A stretch of 64,000 nucleotides of DNA from PCPOR2b sp965220385 (lineage in GTDB: Bacteria; Poribacteria; WGA-4E; PCPOR2b). Below the pieces are notes generated by a model. The model made no database searches. It had not been told where the DNA came from and was given only the letters and a program-made list of their open reading frames with translations. Positions 42,838 to 52,118 of the stretch are shown here, one piece after another. The first letter of the stretch is position 1. Each line of letters begins with the position of its first letter. The translations under genes were made by a program, and so were the position numbers. The DNA lies in the NCBI GenBank assembly GCA_965220385.1, contig OZ244825.1, positions 3,782,001 to 3,846,000 on the forward strand. The letters run 5' to 3'.

Positions 42838-43845
42838 ATGTCTGACGTTATTCCAGAGGGCATCCGACCGGCGTTTCCGGCGCATGTTCCGAAAGATGCG
42901 GTGCGTTCAAAACTATTAGAGCTGCTGGGCTTGGACGAAATTCCCAAAGAGGTCGACTTCTCGGAGGGAACGACGCAGGTCTTGGACCCTCGACCCGGAG
43001 AGGAAGCGGGCATTCGCGTTACGCAAATGACATACGCGAACTCACTCGGTGAGGCAGTTCCGGGGTTCATCATGACCCCGCTCAACGAATCGAACCAGAA
43101 ACTGCCCGGTGTCGTCTGCGTACCCGGAACAGGCGGCTCTGCTGAGAAGATTGCCCATCAACAGTTTTATCAGGCGGGAGACCCACCCGGCATGTTGATC
43201 GGTTGGGCGCGTGAACTGGCACGACGCGGCTTCGCAACGTTGGCGATTTCACCCAAAGGCAGCGTCACCCGACGCCCTGACATCGAACACTGGAATCTTG
43301 AAGGCAAACTCCTCACGCCCTACGGTCGTCCACAGATGGGAATCCTCGTCGAAGAAACGCTGCGGGCAGCGCGTATTCTCGCAGCAAACGACAGGGTCGA
43401 TTCAGATAGGATTGGGATTACCGGCATGTCACTCGGCGGGAATGCGACGTGGTACGCGATGGCAGCTGCGCCTTGGATCCGGGCGGGTGCACCAATCTGC
43501 GGCGGCTTAGGACGTATGGCAACCGTTATCCACGACGGAGACATCCGACGCCACAGCGCCTATTTCTTTATCCCCCACATGCTCCGCTACTTTGACCATC
43601 CGGAGGTTGTCGCTGCGTGTATAGCACCGCGCCCGCTCATGATGGTGGCACCCACGCAGGACGAGGACATGCCCCGCAAGGGGGTAGATGAACTGATTCA
43701 AGTTGTGGCTCCGGTCTATACATCGGCGGGACACCCGGAGCGATTCAAGGTCTACCAACCGGACGGCAACCATCGCTTTCTGGTCGAATACTTTGAGTGG
43801 ATGGTTGAATGGTTCAGTCAGTTCTTGAGGGATAAGACCGCTTGA
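42838..43845 (+). CDS. Alpha/beta hydrolase (acetyl xylan esterase/dienelactone hydrolase-like)
   Basis: 335 residues. PGFIMTPLNESNQKLPGVVCVPGTGGS is the family start; the nucleophile Ser is in GMSLGGNATW (about 199-208), the Asp in APTQDEDMPRKGVDEL and the His in DGNHRFLVEYFEWMVEWF. The AB hydrolase 7/acetyl esterase family acts on acylated sugars or peptides. The GGAGAGGGTGA ribosome site precedes the ATG. It ends the short plus-strand unit; a convergent membrane protein gene follows. Confidence 0.87.
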   Translation: MSDVIPEGIRPAFPAHVPKDAVRSKLLELLGLDEIPKEVDFSEGTTQVLDPRPGEEAGIRVTQMTYANSLGEAVPGFIMTPLNESNQKLPGVVCVPGTGGSAEKIAHQQFYQAGDPPGMLIGWARELARRGFATLAISPKGSVTRRPDIEHWNLEGKLLTPYGRPQMGILVEETLRAARILAANDRVDSDRIGITGMSLGGNATWYAMAAAPWIRAGAPICGGLGRMATVIHDGDIRRHSAYFFIPHMLRYFDHPEVVAACIAPRPLMMVAPTQDEDMPRKGVDELIQVVAPVYTSAGHPERFKVYQPDGNHRFLVEYFEWMVEWFSQFLRDKTA

Positions 43846-43984
43846 GCCGGATAGGACTTACGCATTTTAGCGGAGGAGCTCTGCTGAATCGTGAATCCTT
43901 CGTTTTGTGTAGGGTGCACCGATCATCGTTCTCTACTGACAAGTAAGGTTGAAAAGACTACAAATCTTGGTAGCAGACCAGACA

Positions 43985-44656
43985 TCACATCTCATCCTCT
44001 TCACAATCGCAGCATGAGGCTTTACCTTGCGCCTTTTCAAATGACTCTTTTCCTTCCTTTGCCGAAAAATATGCGATTCCCAAGGCAGCTATGCTATCTA
44101 AGTAGCCTATGTGCGTCAATTCGTAGATGAGGCTTGACCCTAACAGGACAAATGACATGTAAAGACATACTTTCGTGCATTTCGCATCAGCGATGATGGG
44201 TTGAGAATCTAACTGCTTGCCAACCCTCATCTTCAAAACAATTAGAATCCACATGGTAACAATTGAAATTATTGCGATAACAATGCCCCAGAAAGTCGCT
44301 TCAGGTTTATGGCCCCGAACGATATTGAGAACGGCAGTAATGACAAGCCCCGCCGTCAGTAGATAGAAACAGGTTCCCGTAATCCGTAGCGCAGTGATTT
44401 CAAATCTATCCCTTGATACATCTGGAAAACGGCGGATTCGAGTAATCATATGCGCGATACCGATTGCTGAAATTACCTCAATAAAGCTATCTACTCCAAA
44501 GCCGAAAAGTGCGAGCGTTTCATCCTGAAACCCCAGCAAGGTTGAAACTGTCCCTTCCAGGAAATTATAGCCGATCGTAAATGCGGTCAACTGTAACGCC
44601 CATCTAAATGCTTGCATTTCTATGTTTTCACTAGCGACCTTCTGTGTTAGTAACAT
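43985..44656 (-). CDS. Cation transporter-like (CDF-family) membrane protein
   Basis: 223 residues with four to five predicted helices (FTIGYNFLEGTVSTLLGF, ALFGFGVDSFIEVISAIGIAHMI, ALRITGTCFYLLTAGLVITAVLNI, ATFWGIVIAIISIVTMWILIVL, LYMSFVLLGSSLIYEL). The FGFGVDSFIEVISA helix has the Asp position of cation diffusion facilitators, but the second CDF Asp pair is not obvious, so transport is unproven. The C-terminus SCCDCEEDEM is Cys/acid-rich and could bind a metal. GGAGGGATATC precedes the ATG. It lies after the ABC ATPase by 16 nt on the same strand. Confidence 0.65.
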   Translation of the reverse strand: MLLTQKVASENIEMQAFRWALQLTAFTIGYNFLEGTVSTLLGFQDETLALFGFGVDSFIEVISAIGIAHMITRIRRFPDVSRDRFEITALRITGTCFYLLTAGLVITAVLNIVRGHKPEATFWGIVIAIISIVTMWILIVLKMRVGKQLDSQPIIADAKCTKVCLYMSFVLLGSSLIYELTHIGYLDSIAALGIAYFSAKEGKESFEKAQGKASCCDCEEDEM

Positions 44657-44672
44657 TTAGATATCCCTCCTA

Positions 44673-46214
44673 TTAACTCACTTGTTCCAGTTCATGTTGC
44701 CAGTTCCCCGTCATCAACAGTCCAATTTTGGACAGGTCATCCCGAAACGCCGTCGCCTCAGTTAATCCACCGCTATACATCACAAAGATCCGGTCGCTCA
44801 ACGCCAAGACCTCATCAAGTTCTGTGGATATCAGCAAGACAGCGCGTCGCTGCCGACGTTGCTCAAGAAACTGCTGATGTGTGTAGTCAGCGGCACCGAT
44901 GTCCAACCCACGGGTCGGATTAACAGCCAACAACAGTTGCGGCTCTTGTGAGAGTTCCCGCGCGATAACAACCTTCTGTTGATTGCCCCCGGATAACGAT
45001 CCCGCCGGGGCATGGGTGTGGGTCGTGCGCACGTCATAGCTTCGGATGAGCGCCTCGCTATCAGCGTCAATCCGTTTAAGATCCAAAAACGCTCCCCAAC
45101 CTTTCACAAGTTTTGACCGATACCCCTTGAGTTGATGAATGTTGAGAATCAGATTCTCCGCGATTGTAAAACCCAGGATGAGCCCTTCAGTCTGCCGGTC
45201 TTCGGGAATATAGCCATATCCCAACGGACGACTTTTGCTCGTCGGAAAATTGGTGATCGGTTGCCCGTTAAAACGGACGCTGCCACTCTGAGACCTACGG
45301 AGCCCAACAATCGTCTCGGCAAGCTCGATCTGTCCATTGCCATCAATGCCGGCGATCCCCACAATCTCGCCGGCGCGAACATCAAACGAGGGACCATCAA
45401 CGACCTGCCGACCATCGTGGTCTGCAGCGGTTAAATTCCGGATTTCAAGGATTGGGGAACCGGGGGCTTGGGGGCTTCGCTGGATCTCTGGCAGCTCGTG
45501 TCCGACCATCTGTTTCGCTAGTTGGGTGGGAGAGGTGTCAGCAACCTTCGTCGTAGCGACCTTTTCGCCACGACGCAGCACAGTAATCCGATCGCTAATT
45601 TCCATCACCTCCTTCAGCTTATGGCTGATGAAGATAATGGAACGTCCGTCAGACTTGAGACGACGGAGGATGGCAAAAAGTTCTGTAATTTCCTGCGGGG
45701 ATAGCACCGCGGTCGGCTCATCAAGGATAAGGATTTCTGCATCCGCTGCAAGTGCCTTGAGAATCTCGACCCGTTGCTGAAGCCCGACCGAAAGCTGCCA
45801 GACCTTCGTTTGCGGAGAGATAGAAAGACCGTAACGGCTGGAAAGCTGCCGGACATTTTCCTCCGCTTCGTCCCGGTGAAATCGAAATTTCCCACGCCCA
45901 GAAGTAAGTGCAATATTTTCAGCCACGCTCAACGAAGGCACCAGCATAAAGTGCTGATGCACCATGCCCAATCCCAAGGCAATCGCCATCTTTGGGGAAT
46001 CGACAACGCACGGCTTTCCGTCTATCAGAATCTCCCCGGCATCGGGTTGATACAAGCCGTAGATCAGGTTCATCAACGTGGACTTACCCGCCCCGTTCTC
46101 ACCAAGTAGGGTGTGAATCTCTCCCCGCTCCAGCGCGAAGTCCACGCTATCCACGGCAATGTTGTTCCCAAACACTTTGGTAACGCCGTGCAGTTCAAGT
46201 GCGAGTGATGCCAA
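44673..46214 (-). CDS. ABC transporter ATP-binding protein, sugar/nucleoside-type (two ABC cassettes)
   Basis: 513 residues with two ATPase cassettes as in RbsA/NupO-type proteins: first Walker A GENGAGKST (38-46), Walker B LILDEPTAVLSP; second half HDGRQVVDGPSFDVRAGEIVGIAGIDGNGQ (degenerate Walker A GIDGNGQIEL) with signature LSGGNQQKV. Together with the BMP-type binding protein at 47513 this is a BMP (basic membrane protein/PnrA-type) nucleoside or deoxysugar uptake ATPase. The start is TTG 46214, the only in-frame start near the conserved N-terminus. No permease gene lies nearby, which is unusual. Confidence 0.9.
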   Translation of the reverse strand: MASLALELHGVTKVFGNNIAVDSVDFALERGEIHTLLGENGAGKSTLMNLIYGLYQPDAGEILIDGKPCVVDSPKMAIALGLGMVHQHFMLVPSLSVAENIALTSGRGKFRFHRDEAEENVRQLSSRYGLSISPQTKVWQLSVGLQQRVEILKALAADAEILILDEPTAVLSPQEITELFAILRRLKSDGRSIIFISHKLKEVMEISDRITVLRRGEKVATTKVADTSPTQLAKQMVGHELPEIQRSPQAPGSPILEIRNLTAADHDGRQVVDGPSFDVRAGEIVGIAGIDGNGQIELAETIVGLRRSQSGSVRFNGQPITNFPTSKSRPLGYGYIPEDRQTEGLILGFTIAENLILNIHQLKGYRSKLVKGWGAFLDLKRIDADSEALIRSYDVRTTHTHAPAGSLSGGNQQKVVIARELSQEPQLLLAVNPTRGLDIGAADYTHQQFLEQRRQRRAVLLISTELDEVLALSDRIFVMYSGGLTEATAFRDDLSKIGLLMTGNWQHELEQVS

Positions 46215-46278
46215 TGGCTAAATTTCCCTTCATTCAGCGCGCGATTGACGCTCGGCGGAAATATCGTTTCGCGATGCG

Positions 46279-47391
46279 CTAATTCACACGATATGTTTCG
46301 ACGACCTGTGCGTCCAATTCCACACCCAGCCCCGGGGCATCGGTTAGATGCAATTCCCCATCGCGGAAACTCATGCTATGCTTAACCAAATCTTGCGCCA
46401 GCGGAGACGGAGCGCGAGTAAATTCGGTCATCGGCTTTTCAAAAGCGGCAGCCCATTGGGCAGAAGCGGCGAGCAGGACACCAGTACCAAAGGCGTGGGG
46501 GACGGTCCACGCACCGGTATCTTGTGCCAAAGCCGCGATCTGTTTTCCCCCGGTAACGCCCCCAACGCGCCCCAGATCTGGCTGAACCACCTGTATACGG
46601 CCGCCTTTGAGCAATGTCTCGTATTCCTCGACTAACGTCACCGCCTCGCCCGCGGCGATCGGTATCGACGAGGATTCGGAGAGCGTCCTATACCCTACCG
46701 TGTCGTAGGGGTTCAACGGCTCTTCAAGCCAGAAAACATCGTATTTCTGGAACCGCTCGACGCGCTCCAGCGCTGTTTGTGCATCCCAAGTGCGACCCGC
46801 ATCGACCATCAGGTGTATGTCAGGTCCCAGCGCGTCACGGGCAGCGGCGACCAACGCCTCGTCGAGGTCCGGGTCTGGTCCCATCGGTGCCCAACCGTAT
46901 TTCACTGCCTCGTACCCCTGCTCCAAGAACCCCTGCGCGGATGCCGCCACCAACTCTGGACGTTGGGGCCAGAGAACGCTGGCATAACACGGTATCGCGT
47001 CAACCGGAGTATCGCTGAGCAGCGCACGGACGGGCTTATCCAGCGCCTTACCGCGCAGATCCCACAGCGCCATATCGATCCCACTCATTGCCTGTCGCGT
47101 AACGCCACCGGGACCGTACCAAGCGGTGCCTTCGACCATTGCCCGGAACACACCGTCTATATCTTCCGCATCCATGCCCTTGACAATGGCAGCCAAACCG
47201 TGCCGAAAAGGCGCGGAACGAGGCGCCTCAATAACCGACCGGGCGACATACGAGCAGGAGACCACCTCGCCCAATCCGGTGAGTCCGGCGTCCGTGTGCA
47301 CTCGCACAATGAGACAGTCTTGGGTGCCGTCGGCGACCTCTTGAACAACAGGCAAGCGCAGATGCAAGGCTTCAATTTCGGTAATTTTCAT
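46279..47391 (-). CDS. Mandelate racemase/enolase superfamily enzyme
   Basis: 370 residues from ATG 47391 (the frame extends to 47478 but the conserved start is MKITEIEALHLRLP). Metal ligands are clear: D in MVDAGRTW, E in WLEEPLNPYDT and E in IAAGEAVTLVEEY. The catalytic-base side shows AVKYGWAP in the KxK position (second Lys lost) and the His-type base in WTVPHAFGTG with Asp in QPDLGRVGG, the mandelate racemase subgroup pattern. It probably dehydrates or racemises a sugar acid or hydroxy acid. Lies between the ABC ATPase (64 nt) and the BMP protein; an acid-sugar import-and-use module is the likely context. Confidence 0.85.
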   Translation of the reverse strand: MKITEIEALHLRLPVVQEVADGTQDCLIVRVHTDAGLTGLGEVVSCSYVARSVIEAPRSAPFRHGLAAIVKGMDAEDIDGVFRAMVEGTAWYGPGGVTRQAMSGIDMALWDLRGKALDKPVRALLSDTPVDAIPCYASVLWPQRPELVAASAQGFLEQGYEAVKYGWAPMGPDPDLDEALVAAARDALGPDIHLMVDAGRTWDAQTALERVERFQKYDVFWLEEPLNPYDTVGYRTLSESSSIPIAAGEAVTLVEEYETLLKGGRIQVVQPDLGRVGGVTGGKQIAALAQDTGAWTVPHAFGTGVLLAASAQWAAAFEKPMTEFTRAPSPLAQDLVKHSMSFRDGELHLTDAPGLGVELDAQVVETYRVN

Positions 47392-47512
47392 AGATAGAGC
47401 CTGTTTGTTCCTACCCCGCTCCCGATGCGCAAGGATCGCCCCATAGGTGCTTGGGACCTTCTTCAGGTAGTAACGCACATTCCGTCATTTCTTGTGCGGG
47501 TAGGATAGACCT

Positions 47513-48505
47513 CTAAAACTTCACGCGAGGTGCCTTAAACTTACCGGCGAGAATATCCTGACGAATCTTCTCAACCTTGGCACGGAGATCTTCGGGGATG
47601 CGATCTTTCAGTTTCGGATTGTAAACCAACTTCACCGTCTCATTAAGCGACATCCCCATCCACATCACTTGGGGTTCAAATTTGCCCGTCTGCACCAACT
47701 CTGCGACGTATACAAAGGCCTTGGTATCAATCGCAGCACTAGCAAGTATTGCATCGGGGGCGATGTCGTTCTGATCGAGGTTTGATCCGAAAGCGTAAAT
47801 ATCCTGACCGGCTTTGCGGCTCTCTTCGACAGCATGAAAAACCCCACGCCCGGCAGCATCTGCATTGTGAAAGATGAAATCCGCGCCCTCCGTGATTTGG
47901 GATAACGCCAACTCTTTCGCTTTTCCGATGTTCTCCCAATCTCCGACATAGGAACTGGATATTTTGATATCTGGGTTGACAGATTTCGCCCCTTCCTCAA
48001 AGGCGTGAAAGGTACTATTGATCGGTGGGATGTTCATGCCGCCGATAAGTCCAATCTTGCCTGTCTGGCTCATTGTACCAGCGATGACCCCCAACAGATA
48101 CGTTACCTCCTCAAGCTCAAACACAATTGATGCCACATTATCCAACACGGTATTTCCGGAAGTTGTGATAAACACCGTATCCGGGAAATCGGGCGCGACT
48201 GCTTTTGCAGCCTCCTGATATTCAAATCCGTGTCCGAAAACTAGACCGTACCCCTTACTCGCATAGAAGCGAAAATGTTCCTCCCACTGCGATGGAGCTT
48301 TGCTTTCGACATGGCTAACTTCAACTCCCAGCTCCTTCTCAATACGCTGAAGCCCCTCGTAAGCCAGCGCGTTCCATCCGGCATCGCTGATTGAGCCGGG
48401 TGTCAGCAAGGCAACTTTGAACTTCGCTGCATCTGCCATACCGCCAGTGAATCCAAACAACAAAACAAGTAAACTGCAAACAATCCAGTTTCTTTTATTC
48501 ATCAA
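47513..48505 (-). CDS. BMP family (Med/PnrA-like) ABC substrate-binding protein
   Basis: 330 residues. Signal peptide MNKRNWIVCSLLVLLFGFTGGMADA, then the BMP pattern KVALLTPGSISDAGWNALAYEGL with D and N residues, ASKGYGLVFGHGFEYQEAAK and HNADAAGRGVFHAVEE. It binds a nucleoside- or sugar-like ligand in the periplasm and hands it to the ABC transporter whose ATPase is at 44673; the permeases are missing from the window. First gene of the transport-catabolism unit, 121 nt before the enolase-superfamily gene. Confidence 0.92.
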   Translation of the reverse strand: MMNKRNWIVCSLLVLLFGFTGGMADAAKFKVALLTPGSISDAGWNALAYEGLQRIEKELGVEVSHVESKAPSQWEEHFRFYASKGYGLVFGHGFEYQEAAKAVAPDFPDTVFITTSGNTVLDNVASIVFELEEVTYLLGVIAGTMSQTGKIGLIGGMNIPPINSTFHAFEEGAKSVNPDIKISSSYVGDWENIGKAKELALSQITEGADFIFHNADAAGRGVFHAVEESRKAGQDIYAFGSNLDQNDIAPDAILASAAIDTKAFVYVAELVQTGKFEPQVMWMGMSLNETVKLVYNPKLKDRIPEDLRAKVEKIRQDILAGKFKAPRVKF

Positions 48506-48863
48506 AACACCTCAATATAAAATTCACGAAAATCGTTTATGTACTGGACAATACTTGTTGTCCGCCATTCAACCTAAATCGGTTTGAATTATATGAACGC
48601 CCAAATAAACTGTCACCCCTAAACTCGCCTAAGATACCGCAAAGTACCAAGTATCCTCTGTATGCCGTAATCAACCCTCGTAGTAAGTGCACATTACTAT
48701 CCTATGGGGTGTTAGGTTGATCAGATTCATGGCATCCCTCTTTTTCATTTTTTAGACGTAACGCAATGCACGGTTGAACTTCGGATCGTACGACTTGCCA
48801 ATCATTTACGCATCACGTTTCATACTTCCCACTTTAACGATGTCAAGACCTTTCCCAGGACCA
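48506..48863. other. Intergenic region with no gene recognised
   Basis: About 358 bp between the BMP gene start and the VWA gene end. All frames are interrupted, and no hairpin element or clear promoter was seen. A CATCACGTTTCATAC unit at 48812-48830 resembles the TTTCACG repeats elsewhere. It must contain the BMP operon promoter. Confidence 0.45.
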
Positions 48864-50078
48864 TCACCAATCTTGCATATTCAAGTCCTCCTCCGCAAGT
48901 CTTATGAGTTGTTTATAATCAACAACCCTTATCTCTCCGCTGTTTTGCTCAACCAGATCAAGGAGAAGCTCAGCACCGGGCGAATGTTCCAGATCTATTT
49001 CGAGTGCTACAAGATAGATGCTTGCATTATTAACATTTTTCGCCTTGACGACTTCCAGAATTTTTGTCGAATCTATTTCACCTGCTGTAGGTAAACCATC
49101 GGTAACCAACACAATAATTGATGGATTGACCTCAAGTGCTGTTTCAATGGCTTCGAGGAGATTCGTTTTTTGATACCCTACGATTCTCTCAGGCGTGAAC
49201 CGGTCCAGATATTTTGATACCGTCTCGACATTCTTTTCTGTTACTGGTGCCAACTTACCCTTCCCTATCGTAGCACGCGCGTGGAAAGTGACGATATTGA
49301 AAGAATCCTCCGCATCAAGCGACGGTAACGCTTCTTTAATTGCTTCAATCGCCAACTCCAGTTTCCTAAGTCCCACCGCCTGCATACTGGCAGAAACATC
49401 GAGGCAGAAGACAACCTGTTGGGGTCCCTCCGCACCCTCAATGAATTCGATGATACCCAGCCTGTCTTTCGGTATTTTCTTCAACTTCTCCTTCGGTAAT
49501 CTCTTCAACTTTTTCAGGTTGCCGGGTGATCCGCCGCCACCAACCAACCCTTTTTTTGAGTCCCCTGCCGAATCAACCATATCAAGTCCGGTGCGCTGTC
49601 CACGAACTCGCATCCGTCCTGTGACTTCGCCCTGACCGTCCGCCCGAACTGAAACCGTGCGACTAATATCTGACCTTTCAGATTCCCGCAAGTCCGCATC
49701 TGTCATTGCGTCCGGCAGCTTCTCAGTGAGTGGGGCTGTGGTTACATCCAAATTCTCGCGTACCATCCGTTGGCTGAGACGGGCAACCTCGGTCAGCTTG
49801 TGGCGTGAGGACTCAAGCATTTTCTCCTTCGATCTGAGCGCCAGGTCCTCGTCAGGCTTACGAACCTCCATCTTCAACGGCGGCTTGATCTTGACTGTTT
49901 TCACTTCGGGCCTTGGCGGTTCTTTCACCCACTCCACCATGATTTTGTCTCGACCTTCGGAAATCGCTCGGTCAGGTCTTAACACATAAATGATCCCAAT
50001 AACCATGTGCAAAATTACAGCCACCAGTATCGCCGACCGCCGCCGAATTCTGTTAAACTCCCTATATTGTTGAAACAT
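48864..50078 (-). CDS. VWA-domain protein with N-terminal membrane helix
   Basis: 404 residues from ATG 50078 (GGGAGGGAC precedes it). An N-terminal membrane helix (AILVAVILHMVIGIIYVL) is followed by a Pro/Lys-rich periplasmic region (EWVKEPPRPEVKTVKIKPPLKM), a basic linker and a C-terminal von Willebrand A domain with a complete MIDAS: DVSASM, T in YQKTNLLEA and D in VTDGLPT. TonB-like in layout (membrane anchor plus proline region), but the C-terminal domain is VWA, so it probably binds a protein or metal partner at the inner membrane or periplasm. Followed upstream by the MATE gene. Confidence 0.85.
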   Translation of the reverse strand: MFQQYREFNRIRRRSAILVAVILHMVIGIIYVLRPDRAISEGRDKIMVEWVKEPPRPEVKTVKIKPPLKMEVRKPDEDLALRSKEKMLESSRHKLTEVARLSQRMVRENLDVTTAPLTEKLPDAMTDADLRESERSDISRTVSVRADGQGEVTGRMRVRGQRTGLDMVDSAGDSKKGLVGGGGSPGNLKKLKRLPKEKLKKIPKDRLGIIEFIEGAEGPQQVVFCLDVSASMQAVGLRKLELAIEAIKEALPSLDAEDSFNIVTFHARATIGKGKLAPVTEKNVETVSKYLDRFTPERIVGYQKTNLLEAIETALEVNPSIIVLVTDGLPTAGEIDSTKILEVVKAKNVNNASIYLVALEIDLEHSPGAELLLDLVEQNSGEIRVVDYKQLIRLAEEDLNMQDW

Positions 50079-50147
50079 CTGTCCGTCCCTCCCATTGATA
50101 CCCACGAAGGTCATCCCATCGGTAAGATACAAAATTCAGACCAACAC

Positions 50148-51518
50148 TTAGATCCGAATCCGTTCCCACCGGTTGCTGCGAAAACGGAGGAAAAAGGTTG
50201 TGCCTGCCAAAATGATATAGATCGTTGCACCACACCACGCGCCAGGGACTCCATACCCCAACCAAAATCCTAAAACGTATGAGAGCGGAAGAAAGAGCAG
50301 CCACGCATAGCCAATACTGACACACATTGTGAAAAAGGTATCACCGGCTCCCTTGAGTGCACCTGAGGCACAGATGCCAAACCCGTCGGAGAGTTGAAAG
50401 AGCGCTGCGAAAAACAGGACCCGTGTTCCAAGACGAATCACCTCCGGGTCCGGTGTAACAAGGGAAATTAGAAACTCAGGCACTGCAAAAAACACAACGG
50501 CAACGAAAAAAGTATATACAACCCCCAACTTTATCGCTGTGTAGCCACTCCTACGCGCATAATGGAGTTGACCGGAACCGATGTAGTGCCCGACCAGTGT
50601 CGTCGCCGCCATAGAAATTCCAAACAGAGGCATAAACGATGTCGAAATCAGCGTAATACCAGCGTTATTTGCTGCGAGCGCGACATCGCCCATCCGCCCA
50701 ATCAGGGCGGTAAAGACTGTAAAACTCCCCAAATCCATCAAATTGTGGACGCCCATCGGTAAACCAATCCGCAGCATACGGCGGAGATCGCGGACATCGA
50801 TCTGGAAATGGGATCGGGTTTGGAACGCCTGATTGGACTTCCGTGAGAGGAAAACAGCGAGATAGCAAATCGCTGCAACCACACCCGCGATCAACGTGGC
50901 AATTGCCGCGCCGACAACCTCAAGCCTAGGACAGCCAAATTTTCCAAAGATTAGCAGGTAGTCGAGGAGCAAGTTGACCAGATTTGCGAGGATCTCAATC
51001 CGCATCGGTGTCTTTGTGTCGCCGATGCCTCGTAGGTAACTTGCCAACCCAAACGAAATGAAGACCGTAATGCCACCATACAACCGAATTTCCGTGTAGA
51101 TGCTCGCCAGACGTTGAACCTCTGGGGACGGCCTCATCAGGGCAAACGCAGGTACTGTGAATTGGTTCATCAACAGTAGAACGAGATACGAGGCGAGCGC
51201 GAGATAAATCCCTTGCCACGCCGCAACGGTGATTCCTTGTCGATTCCCCGCTCCGTAGCGTTGCGCGACGAAAGTGTTGACGCTACCCAGAAATCCCTGA
51301 AAAAAGGTAAATAGCGTCCATGTCAATACCCCCGCCAATCCGACAGCTGCCAATTCTGTCGCGCCCAAACGTCCGACCATCGCCGCATCCACAAACATCA
51401 TCGCCGTTCGCGATAACATCGTGATGACGATCGGATATGCTAATAGCCAAACCTCTCGGTAGCCACCGGGTCCCTGTACCCCTCCTTTTACACCCCGACT
51501 TTCTACGTTTTGTTGCAA
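50148..51518 (-). CDS. MATE family efflux transporter
   Basis: 456 residues with twelve predicted helices. The MATE signature starts at LLAYPIVITMLSRTAMMFVDAAMVGRLGATELAAVGLAG (about 27-63), with FLGSVNTFVAQRYGAG and LPMGVHNLMDLGSFTVFTALIGRMGDVALAANNAGITL in the second half. Exports drugs or metabolites with Na+ or H+ exchange. The start is TTG 51518 preceded by AGGAGAGCGGA, an acceptable non-AUG start. Gene lies after the DUF2250-like gene on the same strand. Confidence 0.93.
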   Translation of the reverse strand: MQQNVESRGVKGGVQGPGGYREVWLLAYPIVITMLSRTAMMFVDAAMVGRLGATELAAVGLAGVLTWTLFTFFQGFLGSVNTFVAQRYGAGNRQGITVAAWQGIYLALASYLVLLLMNQFTVPAFALMRPSPEVQRLASIYTEIRLYGGITVFISFGLASYLRGIGDTKTPMRIEILANLVNLLLDYLLIFGKFGCPRLEVVGAAIATLIAGVVAAICYLAVFLSRKSNQAFQTRSHFQIDVRDLRRMLRIGLPMGVHNLMDLGSFTVFTALIGRMGDVALAANNAGITLISTSFMPLFGISMAATTLVGHYIGSGQLHYARRSGYTAIKLGVVYTFFVAVVFFAVPEFLISLVTPDPEVIRLGTRVLFFAALFQLSDGFGICASGALKGAGDTFFTMCVSIGYAWLLFLPLSYVLGFWLGYGVPGAWCGATIYIILAGTTFFLRFRSNRWERIRI

Positions 51519-51569
51519 TCCGCTCTCCTGGGACTATTCCCTGTACTCCCTGTGTCACAAATTGTGCGA

Positions 51570-52082
51570 TTAAACCGCCTCTGTCTTCGCCTCAAATGAC
51601 CGTATCCACCGATCTCCCTTGGGGGTCAATTCATAATAGGTATGGTTGCGGTGCTTGATCCACTTCCCCTTCACAATGTTCTTGCGGTACTGAATCATCC
51701 GTTTCTCCACACGCTTCAAGCCACCCAACTCTCGCAATTTCCGATGGCGATCGTGGGTCTCCTCAAGAGGCAGACCGAGCATCTCGGAGACGACAATTGA
51801 ATAGTCCAGTCCAAATTCCTGATGATGTTTCAGGATAAGATAATCCACCTCATCAAGTCGATCAAACGTTGGATCTTCTGTTTCTGTATCGGCGGGCGTT
51901 TCCGTTGCGTGAATTTCGCGCCATGTTACATCAAGAAGCCGTTCAACTCGTAGGTGCGGAACGGAGGCACAGTCGGACCGGTGGACAGCAACTGTCCCAT
52001 TTTCCTTAAAATACCCGATAATGCCGTCCCCCGTCTCTGGTGAACAGCACTGAGCGAGCTTATAGGTAAGTTCTTGGGGCAT
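51570..52082 (-). CDS. DUF2250-like protein with a Cys/RelA-RIS-like N-terminus
   Basis: 170 residues. The first 50 residues (LAQCCSPETGDGIIGYFKENGTVAVHRSDCASVP) strongly resemble the zinc-finger/RIS region of RelA-SpoT proteins (CC and HRxDC with matching spacing). The rest is a winged-helix DNA-binding region (DYLILKHHQEFGLDYSIVVSEMLGLPLEETHDRHRKLRELGGLKRVEKRM), as in DUF2250, ending with YYELTPKGDRWIRSF. Combined Cys-cluster and wHTH suggest a sensor-regulator; no ppGpp synthase domain is present. Upstream of the MATE gene (51 nt), so a local regulator is conceivable. Confidence 0.7.
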   Translation of the reverse strand: MPQELTYKLAQCCSPETGDGIIGYFKENGTVAVHRSDCASVPHLRVERLLDVTWREIHATETPADTETEDPTFDRLDEVDYLILKHHQEFGLDYSIVVSEMLGLPLEETHDRHRKLRELGGLKRVEKRMIQYRKNIVKGKWIKHRNHTYYELTPKGDRWIRSFEAKTEAV

Positions 52083-52118
52083 TGCGTCTGTCTTCGTTTT
52101 TATTCACACCACGGAGCC

